Positions 38,046-46,907 are shown, numbered from the stretch's first letter. The stretch is 64,000 nt of DNA from Actinobacteria bacterium UBA2184 (GCA_002328745.1 DCVQ01000027.1:1-64000); one strand, 5' to 3'. Program-made: numbers and translations. Notes: a model not told the origin generated them from the letters alone.

Positions 38046-40109
38046 CTACACCGCCTCGTCGAGCGCCTCGGAGAACTGGCTGTTGTAGAGGTCGGCGTAG
38101 AAGCCGCCCCGCGCCATGAGCTCCGCGTGCGTGCCCTGCTCGATGATCGCGCCTTCGTTCATCACGAGGATGAGACCGGCGTCCCGGATGGTCGACAGCC
38201 GGTGAGCGATCACGAAGCTCGTGCGCCCCTGCATCAGGCGGGCCATCGCCGCCTGGATGAGCGCCTCGGTGCGTGTGTCGACCGAGCTCGTCGCCTCATC
38301 GAGGATGAGGATCGGCGGGTCGGCCACGAACGCGCGCGCGATCGTCAGCAGCTGTCGCTGTCCCTGCGAGATGTTGGAGCTGTCGTCGTTGAGCTCGGTC
38401 TCGTACGCCTCGGGGAGCGTGCGCACGAAGTGGTCCACGTGCGCCGCGCGCGCCGCCTCCATGATCTCGTCATCGCCGGCGTCCTCCCGGCCGTACGCGA
38501 GGTTCTCGCGGATCGTGCCCTTGAACAGCCACGTGTCCTGCAGCACCATGCCGAAGGTGCGGCGCAGCTCGTCGCGGGTCATGTCGCGCGTGTCGACGCC
38601 GTCGATCAGGATCGCGCCGCCGTCGAGCTCGTAGAACCGCATGAGCAGGTTCACGAGCGTGGTCTTGCCCGCGCCGGTGGGGCCGACGATCGCGACGGTC
38701 TGCCCCGGCCGGGCCTCGAGATCGAGACCCGCGATGAGCGGCCGATCGGGCGAGTAGCTGAAGGTGACGTCGCGGAACTCGACGTGGCCCTCGGCGGCGG
38801 GAAGGTGCACGGGAGCGGTGGTCTCGGGCACCTCCTCCCCGGCGTCGAGCAGCTCGAAGACGCGCTCGGCCGAGGCAGCCGCCGACTGCAGGATGTTCGC
38901 GGCCGAGGCGGTCTGCACGATCGGCTGCGTGAACTGCCGCGAGTACTGGATGAACGCCTGGACGTCGCCGAGCGTGAGCGTGCCGCTCGCGACCTTCAGG
39001 CCGCCGATGACCGCGACGCCGACGTAGTTGAGGTTGTTGAGGAAGCCGAGCGACGGCTGGATGGTGCCCGAGATGAACTGCGCGCGGAACGACGCGTCGT
39101 AGAGCCCCTCGTTCTGGGCGTCGAACACCTCGACGGCCTCGTCCTGCCGGCCGAAGACCTTGACCACGCTGTGGCCCGTGAACATCTCCTCGACATGGCC
39201 GTTGAGCGTGCCTGTCCGCTCCCACTGCGCCGCGAACTGCTTCTGCGAACGCTTCGCGATGAACATCGTCACCACGACCGAGAGCGGTATCACCAGCAGC
39301 GAGATGCCCGCGAGCAGCGGGCTGATCCAGAACATCATGCCGAGCACGCCGATGATGGTGAGCACCGCCGTGATCACCTGCGTGGCCGACTGCTGGAGGG
39401 TCTGCGCGATGTTGTCGATGTCGTTGGTGACGCGCGACAGGGTATCGCCACGGGCGTTGTCGTCGAAGTACTTGAGGGGCAGCCGGGCGAGCTTCTCGTC
39501 CACCTGCTTGCGCAGGCCGTAGATGGTCTTCTGCGTGATACCCGCCATGATGTAGCCCTGCGCCCAGCCGAAGACCGCTGCGAGGACGTACACGCCGGCG
39601 AGGAGCAGCAGCCACCGCGCGATCTCGTCGAAGTCGACGCCCTCGCCGACGGTGACATCCATGCCCGAGAGCATGTCGGCGAACTGCTCGGCTTTCGCCG
39701 CCTCGCCTTCGGCACCCTCGGCCCGCTGCTGTTCGGCGGCGCCCCGCAGCATCTCGATCGCCTGCTCCTGCGTGGTGCCGGGCGGGAACTGCTCGCCCAT
39801 CTGCTGGCCGATGACGCCCTCGAACAGGAGGTTGGTGGCCGTGCCGAGGATGCGCGGGCCGGCGACGCTCGCCGCGACGCTCGCCACGGTGAGGACGATC
39901 ACAAGCGCGAGCATGGCCGTGTGCGGCTTGAGGTAGCCGCCGAGGCGCTTGAGCGATCCCTTGAAGTCCTTGCTCTTGGCGCCGCCGCTCATCAGTCCGT
40001 GGCCGCCGGGACCCAGCATCGGGCCGCCGCCACCCGGACCGCGGCCGGGACCGCCGGGAGGGCCGAAGCCGCGGCCGGGACCGGTGGAGGTGGTGGTCTT
40101 CTCGCTCAT
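38046..40109 (-). CDS. Heterodimeric ABC exporter subunit (canonical site)
   Basis: An unusual N-terminal Gly/Pro-rich stretch of about 45 residues precedes six membrane helices and an ATPase domain. The ATPase has Walker A GPTGAGKTT, signature ISQGQRQLLTIARAF, and Walker B ILILDEATSSVD with the catalytic Glu. The signature is of the ISQGQ type, as seen in TM288-like subunits. Length is 687 residues. Its start overlaps the stop of the partner gene (ATGA), with GGAGG seven bases before. Together with the partner it should export drugs or lipophilic compounds under MarR control. Confidence 0.92.
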   Translation of the reverse strand: MSEKTTTSTGPGRGFGPPGGPGRGPGGGGPMLGPGGHGLMSGGAKSKDFKGSLKRLGGYLKPHTAMLALVIVLTVASVAASVAGPRILGTATNLLFEGVIGQQMGEQFPPGTTQEQAIEMLRGAAEQQRAEGAEGEAAKAEQFADMLSGMDVTVGEGVDFDEIARWLLLLAGVYVLAAVFGWAQGYIMAGITQKTIYGLRKQVDEKLARLPLKYFDDNARGDTLSRVTNDIDNIAQTLQQSATQVITAVLTIIGVLGMMFWISPLLAGISLLVIPLSVVVTMFIAKRSQKQFAAQWERTGTLNGHVEEMFTGHSVVKVFGRQDEAVEVFDAQNEGLYDASFRAQFISGTIQPSLGFLNNLNYVGVAVIGGLKVASGTLTLGDVQAFIQYSRQFTQPIVQTASAANILQSAAASAERVFELLDAGEEVPETTAPVHLPAAEGHVEFRDVTFSYSPDRPLIAGLDLEARPGQTVAIVGPTGAGKTTLVNLLMRFYELDGGAILIDGVDTRDMTRDELRRTFGMVLQDTWLFKGTIRENLAYGREDAGDDEIMEAARAAHVDHFVRTLPEAYETELNDDSSNISQGQRQLLTIARAFVADPPILILDEATSSVDTRTEALIQAAMARLMQGRTSFVIAHRLSTIRDAGLILVMNEGAIIEQGTHAELMARGGFYADLYNSQFSEALDEAV

Positions 40110-41833
40110 GCGACCTCCTCCTCGGTCAGCTGGCTTCTGACGATCTCCCGGTAGGTCTCGCACGTCCGCATGAGCTCCTCGTGCGTGCCAGAGCCCACGA
40201 TCGTGCCCTCGTCGAGGACGATGATGGTGTCCGCGCGCATGATCGTGCTCACGCGCTGCGCCACGATGATCACCGTGGCGTTGTCGGTGTCCCGCGCGAG
40301 AGCCGCACGCAGCGCAGCGTCGGTCTTGAAGTCGAGGGCGGAGAAGCTGTCGTCGAACACGTAGATCTCCGGACGCTTCACGAGCGCGCGAGCGATGGCG
40401 AGCCGCTGGCGCTGACCGCCGGAGACGTTCGCGCCTCCCTGGGCGATGGGCGCCTCGAGCTGGCCCTCCATGGCCGACACGAACGACTTCCCTTGTGCGA
40501 TCTCGAGGGCGCGCCACACCTCCTCGTCGGTCGCGCCCGCGCGGCCGTAGCGGAGGTTGCTCCCCACCGTGCCGCTGAACAGGAACGCTTTCTGCGGGAT
40601 GAAGCCGATGCGGCTCCAGAGCTCGTCCTGCGTCATATCGCGGACATCCACGCCGTCGACCAGCAGCGAGCCGCCCGTCACGTCGTAGAAGCGCGGGATG
40701 AGGTTGATGAGCGTCGACTTGCCGCTGCCTGTGCTGCCGACGACGGCCGTGGTCTCTCCGGGCCGGGCGACGAAGGAGACCCCGCACAGCACGGGCTCCT
40801 GGGCGCCGGGGTAGCGGAACTCGACGTCACGGAATTCCACCACGCCCCGTGTCTGCGACGGCGTGATGGGCTCGGACGGGTCGGCGATCTTGGGCTCGAT
40901 GTCGAGCACCTCGTTGATGCGGTTGGCCGAGGCGGCCGCTCGCGGCACCATCACGAACATGAGCGTCGCCATCATCACCGACATGAGGATCTGCATGATG
41001 TAGGTGAGGAAGGCGGTGAGGTTGCCTATGGGCATCGCGCCGCTCTCGATGCGCAGACCGCCGAACCACATCGTCGCGACCAGCGTGAGGTTGAAGATGG
41101 CCATGACGGTGGGCATCATGACCGCGAACAGGCGGCCGACGCCGAGCATCGTCTCCGAGAGCTCCCGGTTGGCAACGTCGAAGCGCCGCTCCTCGTAGTC
41201 GCTGCGCACGAACGCGCGGATGACGCGGATGCCGGCGAGTTTCTCGCGCATGACCTGGTTCACCCGGTCGATGCGCTTCTGCATGCTCGTGAACAGCGGC
41301 ATGGCGCGGCGCATGAGCAGCCCGATGATCACCGCGAGCAGCGGGATGACCACGGCTATGAGCGTCGAGAGCGGCAGGTCCTGGCGGAGGGCCATGATGA
41401 TGCCGCCGACGGCCATGAACGGCGCCAGCACCATGATGTTGAGGCCCATCACGACCACCATCTGCACCTGCTGCACGTCGTTGGTGGTGCGGGTGATCAG
41501 CGATGGCGCACCGAAGGTGTTGAGTTCGGCGAGCGAGAAGCGCTGCACGCGGTGGAAGATGGCGTGCCGCACGTCGCGCCCGAACGCCATGGCGGTCTTC
41601 GATCCCCAGTACACCGAGACGATGGAGACGACACCGAGGCCGAGCGCCACGCCGAGCATCAGCAGCCCGGAGCGCACGATGTAGTCCGTATCGCCTTTGG
41701 CCACGCCTTCGTTGATGATGTCGGCGTTCAGGTCCGGCAGGTAGAGGTTGCCGATCGCCTGGGCGAGCATGAGCACCATCACGAGCGCCAGCTGTTTCTT
41801 GTACGGCGCGAGGTAGCGCAGGATCTTCATCAT
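40106..41833 (-). CDS. Heterodimeric ABC exporter subunit (degenerate Walker B)
   Basis: The 575-residue half-transporter has six membrane helices (from ILRYLAPYKKQLALVMVLML) and an ATPase domain with Walker A GSTGSGKSTL and signature NVSGGQRQRLAIARAL. Its Walker B is IYVFDDSFSALD, in which the catalytic Glu is replaced by Asp. That is the mark of the non-canonical subunit in heterodimeric exporters such as TM287/288 and LmrCD. Its start overlaps the stop of the marR-type gene by four bases. Confidence 0.92.
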   Translation of the reverse strand: MMKILRYLAPYKKQLALVMVLMLAQAIGNLYLPDLNADIINEGVAKGDTDYIVRSGLLMLGVALGLGVVSIVSVYWGSKTAMAFGRDVRHAIFHRVQRFSLAELNTFGAPSLITRTTNDVQQVQMVVVMGLNIMVLAPFMAVGGIIMALRQDLPLSTLIAVVIPLLAVIIGLLMRRAMPLFTSMQKRIDRVNQVMREKLAGIRVIRAFVRSDYEERRFDVANRELSETMLGVGRLFAVMMPTVMAIFNLTLVATMWFGGLRIESGAMPIGNLTAFLTYIMQILMSVMMATLMFVMVPRAAASANRINEVLDIEPKIADPSEPITPSQTRGVVEFRDVEFRYPGAQEPVLCGVSFVARPGETTAVVGSTGSGKSTLINLIPRFYDVTGGSLLVDGVDVRDMTQDELWSRIGFIPQKAFLFSGTVGSNLRYGRAGATDEEVWRALEIAQGKSFVSAMEGQLEAPIAQGGANVSGGQRQRLAIARALVKRPEIYVFDDSFSALDFKTDAALRAALARDTDNATVIIVAQRVSTIMRADTIIVLDEGTIVGSGTHEELMRTCETYREIVRSQLTEEEVA

Positions 41834-42345
41834 CGGGCGTCCTCCGTCCCGCGCAGCGTCTCGGCCGCCCGCTCGTTCAGCGCTTCGAGGAGCCGAAGCA
41901 GCTCCCTGCGGTCGCTCTCCGGCATGCCGCCGATGGTGGCCGAGATGACGTCCGCGTGCACCGCGCGCATGCGCCGGGCAAGGTCGTGGCCCTTGGGCGT
42001 GAGGTAGAGCCTCGTCACGCGCTGGTCGTGCTCGTCGCTGCGGCGCTCGACCGTGCCGGCCGCCTCCATCTTCTGGAGCATGGAGGTGACGGTGGGCTTG
42101 GACACGTGCAGCATCCCGGCAAGGTCGCTCTGGCTCAGCCCGTCGGTGTGAGAGAGCACGAGCAGGCACCCCGCCTGCGCGGGATGCGTGTCCTCGGTGG
42201 TGAGCCTCGCCATCATCAGGTGGCGATTGAGGATCATCGAGCGCTTGAACGCACGAAAGACATCGACCGAGAGGGGGTCGACGCCTTCGAGGACGGGCTC
42301 GAAGGGATCGTGGTGCGGGTGCGTGCCCGACGGATGATGCATCAT
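41830..42345 (-). CDS. MarR family transcriptional regulator
   Basis: The winged helix reads LSQSDLAGMLHVSKPTVTSM followed by LQKMEAAGTVERRSDEHDQR, the typical MarR recognition helix and wing. The N-terminus MMHHPSGTHPHHDP is His-rich, which might bind metal. The operon order marR then two exporter subunits, with overlapping stops and starts, points to control of its own operon. The inverted repeat at 42386-42418 is the likely operator. Length is 171 residues. Confidence 0.93.
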   Translation of the reverse strand: MMHHPSGTHPHHDPFEPVLEGVDPLSVDVFRAFKRSMILNRHLMMARLTTEDTHPAQAGCLLVLSHTDGLSQSDLAGMLHVSKPTVTSMLQKMEAAGTVERRSDEHDQRVTRLYLTPKGHDLARRMRAVHADVISATIGGMPESDRRELLRLLEALNERAAETLRGTEDAR

Positions 42346-42385
42346 GCGGTCTCCCGGGTCCCGAGGTGTATACGCGCGCTTTCGA

Positions 42386-42418
42386 AGATTAGCTGGCTAA
42401 CGGTTAGGTAGCTAATCT
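42386..42418 (-). promoter_or_regulatory. MarR operator overlapping the exporter promoter
   Basis: A perfect inverted repeat has arms AGATTAGCT (42386-42394) and AGCTAATCT (42410-42418), separated by 15 bases. The spacer itself contains further TTAG/CTAA half-sites. On the minus strand the TAATCT of one arm can serve as the -10 element, 18 bases after TTAGCT. Binding of a MarR dimer, or two dimers, would block the polymerase. It lies about 41 bases before the marR-type start codon. Confidence 0.75.
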
Positions 42419-42509
42419 AACGGGTCCGACGAACGCGCGCAAGCCCTTTCGGCAACGGCTGCGCTACACTCGGACGTGCTGTCCGGTGTCGTCACGGGAG
42501 GCGGTCGCC

Positions 42510-42953
42510 ATGAACAAGGAGTTCATCGTGTCGGAGATCACCGCGGCCATGCGCGCGCATGACAAGCCGCGGCTCTCGATCCTGCGCCAGGTGAAGAACG
42601 AGATCGACATCAAGGAGAAGGACGCGAAGCGCGACGTCACCGACGAGGAGGTCGTCGCGGCGCTGAAGAAGGTGCTGAAGCAGACGGGCGAGACGCTCGA
42701 GGGCTCGATCGCGGTCGGCACGAGCGCGGAGCGCACGGCGCTTCTGACCGAACAGGTGGCGATGCTCGAGGGCTACCTGCCCGCGCAGGTCGCGGGAGAG
42801 GCGCTCGCCGCCGTTGTGGATCGCGTCGTCTCCGCCGGGGGGTTCTCCTCGAAGCGCGACATGGGTGCGGTCATCGCGCAGGTCACGGCCGAGTGCGGCG
42901 GCAACTGCGACAAGGCCGAGGTGGCGCGCCTGGCCGGCGCCCGCCTCGCGTGA
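42510..42953 (+). CDS. GatB/YqeY domain-containing protein
   Basis: The 147-residue helical protein starts MNKEFIVSEITAAMRAHDKP, followed by RLSILRQVKNEIDIKEKDAK and a C-terminal half like the GatB tail (YLPAQVAGEALAAVVDRVVS). The YqeY family is widespread; a role near tRNA-dependent amidation is suggested by the shared domain but not established. GGGAGG precedes this ATG. A glyoxalase-type gene follows after 11 bases. Confidence 0.93.
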   Translation: MNKEFIVSEITAAMRAHDKPRLSILRQVKNEIDIKEKDAKRDVTDEEVVAALKKVLKQTGETLEGSIAVGTSAERTALLTEQVAMLEGYLPAQVAGEALAAVVDRVVSAGGFSSKRDMGAVIAQVTAECGGNCDKAEVARLAGARLA

Positions 42954-42964
42954 GAGGCGGCGAC

Positions 42965-43342
42965 GTGGATCTGAGGCCACACCACATCGGCATCATCTGC
43001 GGGGATCTCGAACGCTCGAAGGCGTTCTACGCCGCCCTCGGCTTCGAGCCCGTAAGCGAGATGCGGCTTCCGGACAAGACGCTGGTCTTCATGCGTCTCG
43101 GCGAGCTGCAGGTGGAGCTCTTCGGCTACCACGCGCCGGTCGCGGAAGCCCCGGCCGTGGAGAGGGCGCGCGGCTTCAAGCATCTCGCCCTCGAGTGCGA
43201 GGACATCGATGCCGCCTATCGCGACCTGCGGGAGGCGGGCGTCATAGGGCCGGAGATCGAGATGACGATCACGCCGTCGGGCTGGCGCCTGCTGTTCTTC
43301 CCCGATCCGGACGGCATGGAGATCGAGATCAAGGAACGCTAG
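42965..43342 (+). CDS. VOC/glyoxalase-fold protein
   Basis: The 125-residue protein shows the VOC superfamily layout, with two beta-alpha-beta-beta-beta modules. HHIGIICGDLERSKAFYAAL starts the first and FKHLALECEDIDAAYRDLRE the second, ending LLFFPDPDGMEIEIKE. The metal ligands expected for glyoxalase I appear as His in HHIG, Glu in LQVELFG, His in KHLA and Glu in MEIEIKE. Substrate is unknown. The start is GTG. Confidence 0.88.
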   Translation: MDLRPHHIGIICGDLERSKAFYAALGFEPVSEMRLPDKTLVFMRLGELQVELFGYHAPVAEAPAVERARGFKHLALECEDIDAAYRDLREAGVIGPEIEMTITPSGWRLLFFPDPDGMEIEIKER

Positions 43343-43382
43343 GCTGGCCCCCCGGGCCGGCGAGACGACGGGAGTCGCCGTG

Positions 43383-44171
43383 ATGGACATCTCGCAACCC
43401 GGCCCGCTTCGCAACGCGACGCTCGATCTTATCGCGCGCCGGCGCTCGACCCGGACCTACGATGACGCGCCGATCACGCCGGAGGAGAAGCAGGCCGTCC
43501 TGCACGCCGCGCTGCGGGCGCCCACGGGCGGCAACATGGTCCTGTACTCGATCATCGAGATCGAGGACCCCGCGCTGAAGGAGCGCCTCTCGCACACGTG
43601 CGACGAGCAGCCATTCATCGCTCGCGCGCCCTGGGTGCTCGTCTTCGTCGCCGACTGGCAGAAGTGGACCGACCTGTTCGAGGCGTGCGACGCCCACGAC
43701 ATGCCGGACGTCGCGCACCGGCGCCAGGCCGGCACGGGCGACCTGTTGCTCGCATGCTGCGACGCGCTGATCGCCGCCCAAACGGCGGTGATAGCGGCCG
43801 AGTCGCTCGGCATCGGCTCCTGCTACATCGGCGACGTGCTCGAGAACGGCGAGACGCACGCCGAGCTGCTCGGGCTGCCTCCTCACACGCTTCCGATCGC
43901 GATGCTGTGCTTCGGACGGCCGCGGAAGGCGCAGGAGCCTATCGGGCGCTACGGCACGCGCGTGCTGCACACCGACCGGTACGCGCGCATGACGGCGGCC
44001 GAGCTGTCGGATGCCGCCGGGGACCTCGCGCTCCTGCATGCGCCGAACGGGCTGCCCGAGGGCGTGGACAACTACCCGCAGGCCGTCTACCGGCGCAAGT
44101 TCGCTTCGGACTTCATGCATGAGATGAACCGGTCGGCGGACTGGTGGATCGACCGGTGGCGGCGCGGGTAG
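43383..44171 (+). CDS. Nitroreductase family protein
   Basis: This FMN-dependent reductase fold begins with TLDLIARRRSTRTYDDAPIT, the FMN-phosphate Arg motif, followed by AALRAPTGGNMVLYS. The central part carries LACCDALIAAQTAVIAAESL and GIGSCYIGDVLENG, and the C-terminal region PIAMLCFGRPRKAQEPIGRY contacts FMN. Length is 262 residues. ATG 43383 is chosen, directly after an in-frame GTG. The substrate (nitro compound, quinone or flavin) cannot be deduced. Confidence 0.92.
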   Translation: MDISQPGPLRNATLDLIARRRSTRTYDDAPITPEEKQAVLHAALRAPTGGNMVLYSIIEIEDPALKERLSHTCDEQPFIARAPWVLVFVADWQKWTDLFEACDAHDMPDVAHRRQAGTGDLLLACCDALIAAQTAVIAAESLGIGSCYIGDVLENGETHAELLGLPPHTLPIAMLCFGRPRKAQEPIGRYGTRVLHTDRYARMTAAELSDAAGDLALLHAPNGLPEGVDNYPQAVYRRKFASDFMHEMNRSADWWIDRWRRG

Positions 44172-44180
44172 CGGATCCGT

Positions 44181-44831
44181 CTACTCGACGATGATCCCGA
44201 TCTCCCAGCGGTCGGCGGAGTCCACGATCGCGTACTGACCCGCGGTCGGTACAGCGAGCGTGAGGGTCCCGCCTGCCGAGATGTCCTGCTCCATCTCTTG
44301 CCCGGTCTCGAGGGTCACCAGGGTGACGATCGTGCGGGTGCCCTTGCCCGGACCGAAGACGAGGTCGAGCGGGATGCCCTCGGCCGCCAGGATGAACGTC
44401 GGCTCGAGGCTCACGCCCGAGTCGCTGATCTCCACCGACTGCCGGTCGCCGGCAGAAGACAGCGTGGCCCGCGTGGCGTACGAGTCGTCCCACAGCAGGT
44501 AGCCGTAGAAGACGAGATCGCGCCGTATGGAGGCCTCGGATGCCAGCGCCGAGTCGTAGCGGATCTCGAGCGTCAGGTCATCGGTGTCGAAGGTCGCCTC
44601 GACCGTGCCGGGGATGGCGCCAAGGGTCTCGAAGATGTGGTCCGCCTCGTGTGCGGCGTCATCACCCTCGAGCAGGACGATGGTCACGGACATCTCCGAG
44701 TCGGACTCGCCGGTCGCCAGGACACGCGTGATCTTCGAGGGGTCCTGCAGCAGCGACTGCGAGACGACCCAGGCGACGACGACGACGAGCACGGCGATGA
44801 TGATGAGGAGATGTTTGGGCTGGAGCTTCAT
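44181..44831 (-). CDS. Membrane-anchored HMA-like plus cupredoxin-like protein lacking metal ligands
   Basis: After a signal anchor (LLIIIAVLVVVVAWVVS) comes an HMA/ferredoxin-like fold (MSVTIVLLEGDDAAHEADHI ... TVEATFDTDDLTLEIRYD) in which the CxxC metal motif is absent. It is followed by a cupredoxin-like beta domain (VSLEPTFILAAEGIPLDLVF ... AVPTAGQYAIVDS) with no His or Cys ligands. The ATG with GGGGA upstream gives 216 residues. The domain pairing recalls proteins that combine heavy-metal-associated and cupredoxin domains, yet neither site could bind copper as seen. Function is unknown. Confidence 0.68.
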   Translation of the reverse strand: MKLQPKHLLIIIAVLVVVVAWVVSQSLLQDPSKITRVLATGESDSEMSVTIVLLEGDDAAHEADHIFETLGAIPGTVEATFDTDDLTLEIRYDSALASEASIRRDLVFYGYLLWDDSYATRATLSSAGDRQSVEISDSGVSLEPTFILAAEGIPLDLVFGPGKGTRTIVTLVTLETGQEMEQDISAGGTLTLAVPTAGQYAIVDSADRWEIGIIVE

Positions 44832-44970
44832 GTAGTCCCCGATCGTGATGATGTGGTTCCGGTAGGCAACAGTGTGCCACAGGTGGCACGGTGATGCCTG
44901 CGGGAATCGTTGTAGCCCGGCCTGAACGACCGTAGTATGAGCGTACGGACATCCGAAGGAGGGGATCGCG

Positions 44971-45672
44971 ATGGGCACGGCAGCATGGTGCGGCGTCTGT
45001 CAGCAGTTCGTGTGGGTCGATCCGTCGGGAGCCTGCGTCAACGGGCACCCCGGGACTGCGCTTTCAGGTCATTACGACACCGACACCGGCCAGCCGATCG
45101 TGCCGCCGGTAGCGGTGGCTCCCGCTCCTGCGCCGGTGGCCTCGGCGGAGCCCGTCGCCACACCCGCACCGCAGGTGGCGGCACAGCCCGCAGCACAGGT
45201 GGCGGCACAGCCCGCAGCACAGCCTGCGGCCACACCCGGCACGCGCCTCGGCCTGCTCGCCGACGTCCTCGAGACCTTCGCGCAGTACCCGGACTACACC
45301 GTCGGGTACGGCACTGACACCGACGTCCTCATCCACAACGAGATCGCACGCGCGAACTGGGGCATCGGCAAGAAGAAGGTCGAGTATCGGGCGATGATGA
45401 AGGCCGTCGAGGCCGAGCGCGTCCTCTACTTCTGGGAGATGCTCAAGGAAGAGGGCGCCGGTTTGAGCTTCGGGGGCGTGGAGACCGAGAACACGACGAC
45501 CTTCGGCGGGAAGCGCTGGGGCGTCACCAAGGAGAAGATCATCGCTCCGGGCGGCACGGTCGTCGACTACACCTGGGACTACGCGCAGACACGGCGCATC
45601 GTAGAGGCGATCGCCGCCAAGCACGGCTTCGCGGTCAAAGTGGTGCTGCGCAAGAAGAACGTCACGTACTGA
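44971..45672 (+). CDS. Zinc-ribbon protein with Ala/Pro repeat linker and unknown C-terminal domain
   Basis: The N-terminus AAWCGVCQQFVWV ... ACVNGHPG has two pairs of potential zinc ligands (CGVC, then Cys and His). A linker built from VAAQPAAQ repeats follows (about residues 45-85). The C-terminal 145 residues form a mixed domain (LADVLETFAQYPDYTVGYGT ... YWDYAQ-like aromatic end, KVVLRKKNVTY). AAGGAGGGG precedes the ATG. No signal peptide is present. I do not recognise the C-terminal domain. Confidence 0.72.
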   Translation: MGTAAWCGVCQQFVWVDPSGACVNGHPGTALSGHYDTDTGQPIVPPVAVAPAPAPVASAEPVATPAPQVAAQPAAQVAAQPAAQPAATPGTRLGLLADVLETFAQYPDYTVGYGTDTDVLIHNEIARANWGIGKKKVEYRAMMKAVEAERVLYFWEMLKEEGAGLSFGGVETENTTTFGGKRWGVTKEKIIAPGGTVVDYTWDYAQTRRIVEAIAAKHGFAVKVVLRKKNVTY

Positions 45673-45714
45673 CGGCGTCTCGTCGGGCGAAGTGGCGGCG
45701 GGGAGGCGAGTGCG

Positions 45715-46623
45715 GTGCCGGGGCTTCGGCGCACGGGGTCTCGCATCGGGGCCATCGCGTGCATGGCGTGCCTGTTGGCGATGCAGGTGGCCTGCGCCGC
45801 CGACGGTTCCGGCCGGCAACCCGCCGGCTCGCTCGAGCCGACCTCGTCGGTCTCCGCCACGGACGTTCCCGGCTCCGTGCCGGTGCCCGGGGGGACACCG
45901 CTGGAACCGACCCCCGAGACTCCCGCCACCCCTGAGCCCGCCGACAACACCCTCCGCAGCTGGTACTACACCCCGAACGCGGGCCACCGCGTGCCGGTCG
46001 TGCCTGCCGATGCGGCGGCGCTTCTCGGCGCGCACGGCGGCCGCTACGTGGGTCCCGACCCTTCAAAGGTGTACCTGACGTTCGACCGGGGTTACGAGAA
46101 CGGCAACACGCCCGAGATACTCGACGCTCTTGCACGCAACGGCGTGCACGCCACATTCTTCGTCACCGCGTCGTACATCAGGGCCAATCCGGCGCTGGTG
46201 CGGCGGATGGCCGACGAAGGACACGTCATCGGCAATCACACGAGCACGCACCCGTCGCTGCCGTCCGTCGCCCGGGACGCCGCGGCGTTCGCCGAGGAGC
46301 TGGCCGCAACGGAGCGGGCCTTCGCCGAGACGACCGGCCGGTCGCTCGATCCGGTCATGCGCCCGCCGATGGGCGAGTACAGCGCGCTCTCGCTGTGGAG
46401 AACGCAGCAGCTTGGCTACACGAGCGTGTTCTGGGGGTTCGCGCACCGCGACTGGCTCACAGACGATCAGCCGCCGGTGGACGTGACGATCGACCGGATC
46501 CTCTCGGGCAGCCACCCCGGCGCCATCTACCTGCTTCACGGCGTATCGACGAGCGACACGCAGGCGCTCGACGAGGCGATCGCCGGACTCCGCGCGCAAG
46601 GGTACGGCTTCGGGACGCTGTGA
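45715..46623 (+). CDS. PdaA-like polysaccharide deacetylase
   Basis: An N-terminal signal (IGAIACMACLLAMQVACA) and a Pro/Thr-rich linker lead to a NodB domain: VYLTFDRGYENGNTPEI (motif 1), VIGNHTSTHPSLP with two metal-binding His (motif 2), RPPMGEYSALSLWRTQQLGY (motif 3) and IYLLHGVS (motif 5). The TFDxGYENG form with a non-Asp second residue, and RPPxGEYS, are typical of PdaA, which removes the acetyl group from muramic acid during muramic-lactam formation. The start is GTG with GGGGAGG upstream. Length is 302 residues. In spore formers PdaA acts on the cortex; the role here is unknown. Confidence 0.85.
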   Translation: MPGLRRTGSRIGAIACMACLLAMQVACAADGSGRQPAGSLEPTSSVSATDVPGSVPVPGGTPLEPTPETPATPEPADNTLRSWYYTPNAGHRVPVVPADAAALLGAHGGRYVGPDPSKVYLTFDRGYENGNTPEILDALARNGVHATFFVTASYIRANPALVRRMADEGHVIGNHTSTHPSLPSVARDAAAFAEELAATERAFAETTGRSLDPVMRPPMGEYSALSLWRTQQLGYTSVFWGFAHRDWLTDDQPPVDVTIDRILSGSHPGAIYLLHGVSTSDTQALDEAIAGLRAQGYGFGTL

Positions 46624-46871
46624 GGATGCACGTCCGTGCGGCGGCCGACCGCTTCGTCCGTACGATCACTCAGACTCTGTGACGGCGCGATTCCTTCGCA
46701 CGGGTGTCGCGCGCGTGTCCGCTCGGCTCCGGAGAGCGGCCGCTTGTCGGAAGGGGCGGGCGAGCGCCCCCGGCACCGGGCCCGGCCCGGGCGCGTCGGG
46801 GTATGGACTTCCTAGCGTTCGTGATGCCGTGGACGGACCGGCGCGGCCGCAGAGCATCTGACGTAGTGGAC

Positions 46872-46887
46872 GGACCGCGAGCGGTCC
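46872..46887 (+). other. Short hairpin in the peroxiredoxin leader
   Basis: GGACCGC pairs perfectly with GCGGTCC around a GA pair, 21 bases before the start codon of the selenoprotein gene and just before its AAGGAGG. It may affect initiation or mark the end of a leader. The 284-bp gap before the gene holds no supported gene. Confidence 0.35.
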
Positions 46888-46907
46888 CTGATCGCAAGGA
46901 GGCGCGC

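Noticed and set aside
46624..46907. Short open frames between the deacetylase and the peroxiredoxin
   Set aside because: They lack ribosome sites and have Arg/Pro/Gly-rich translations typical of non-coding GC-rich DNA.
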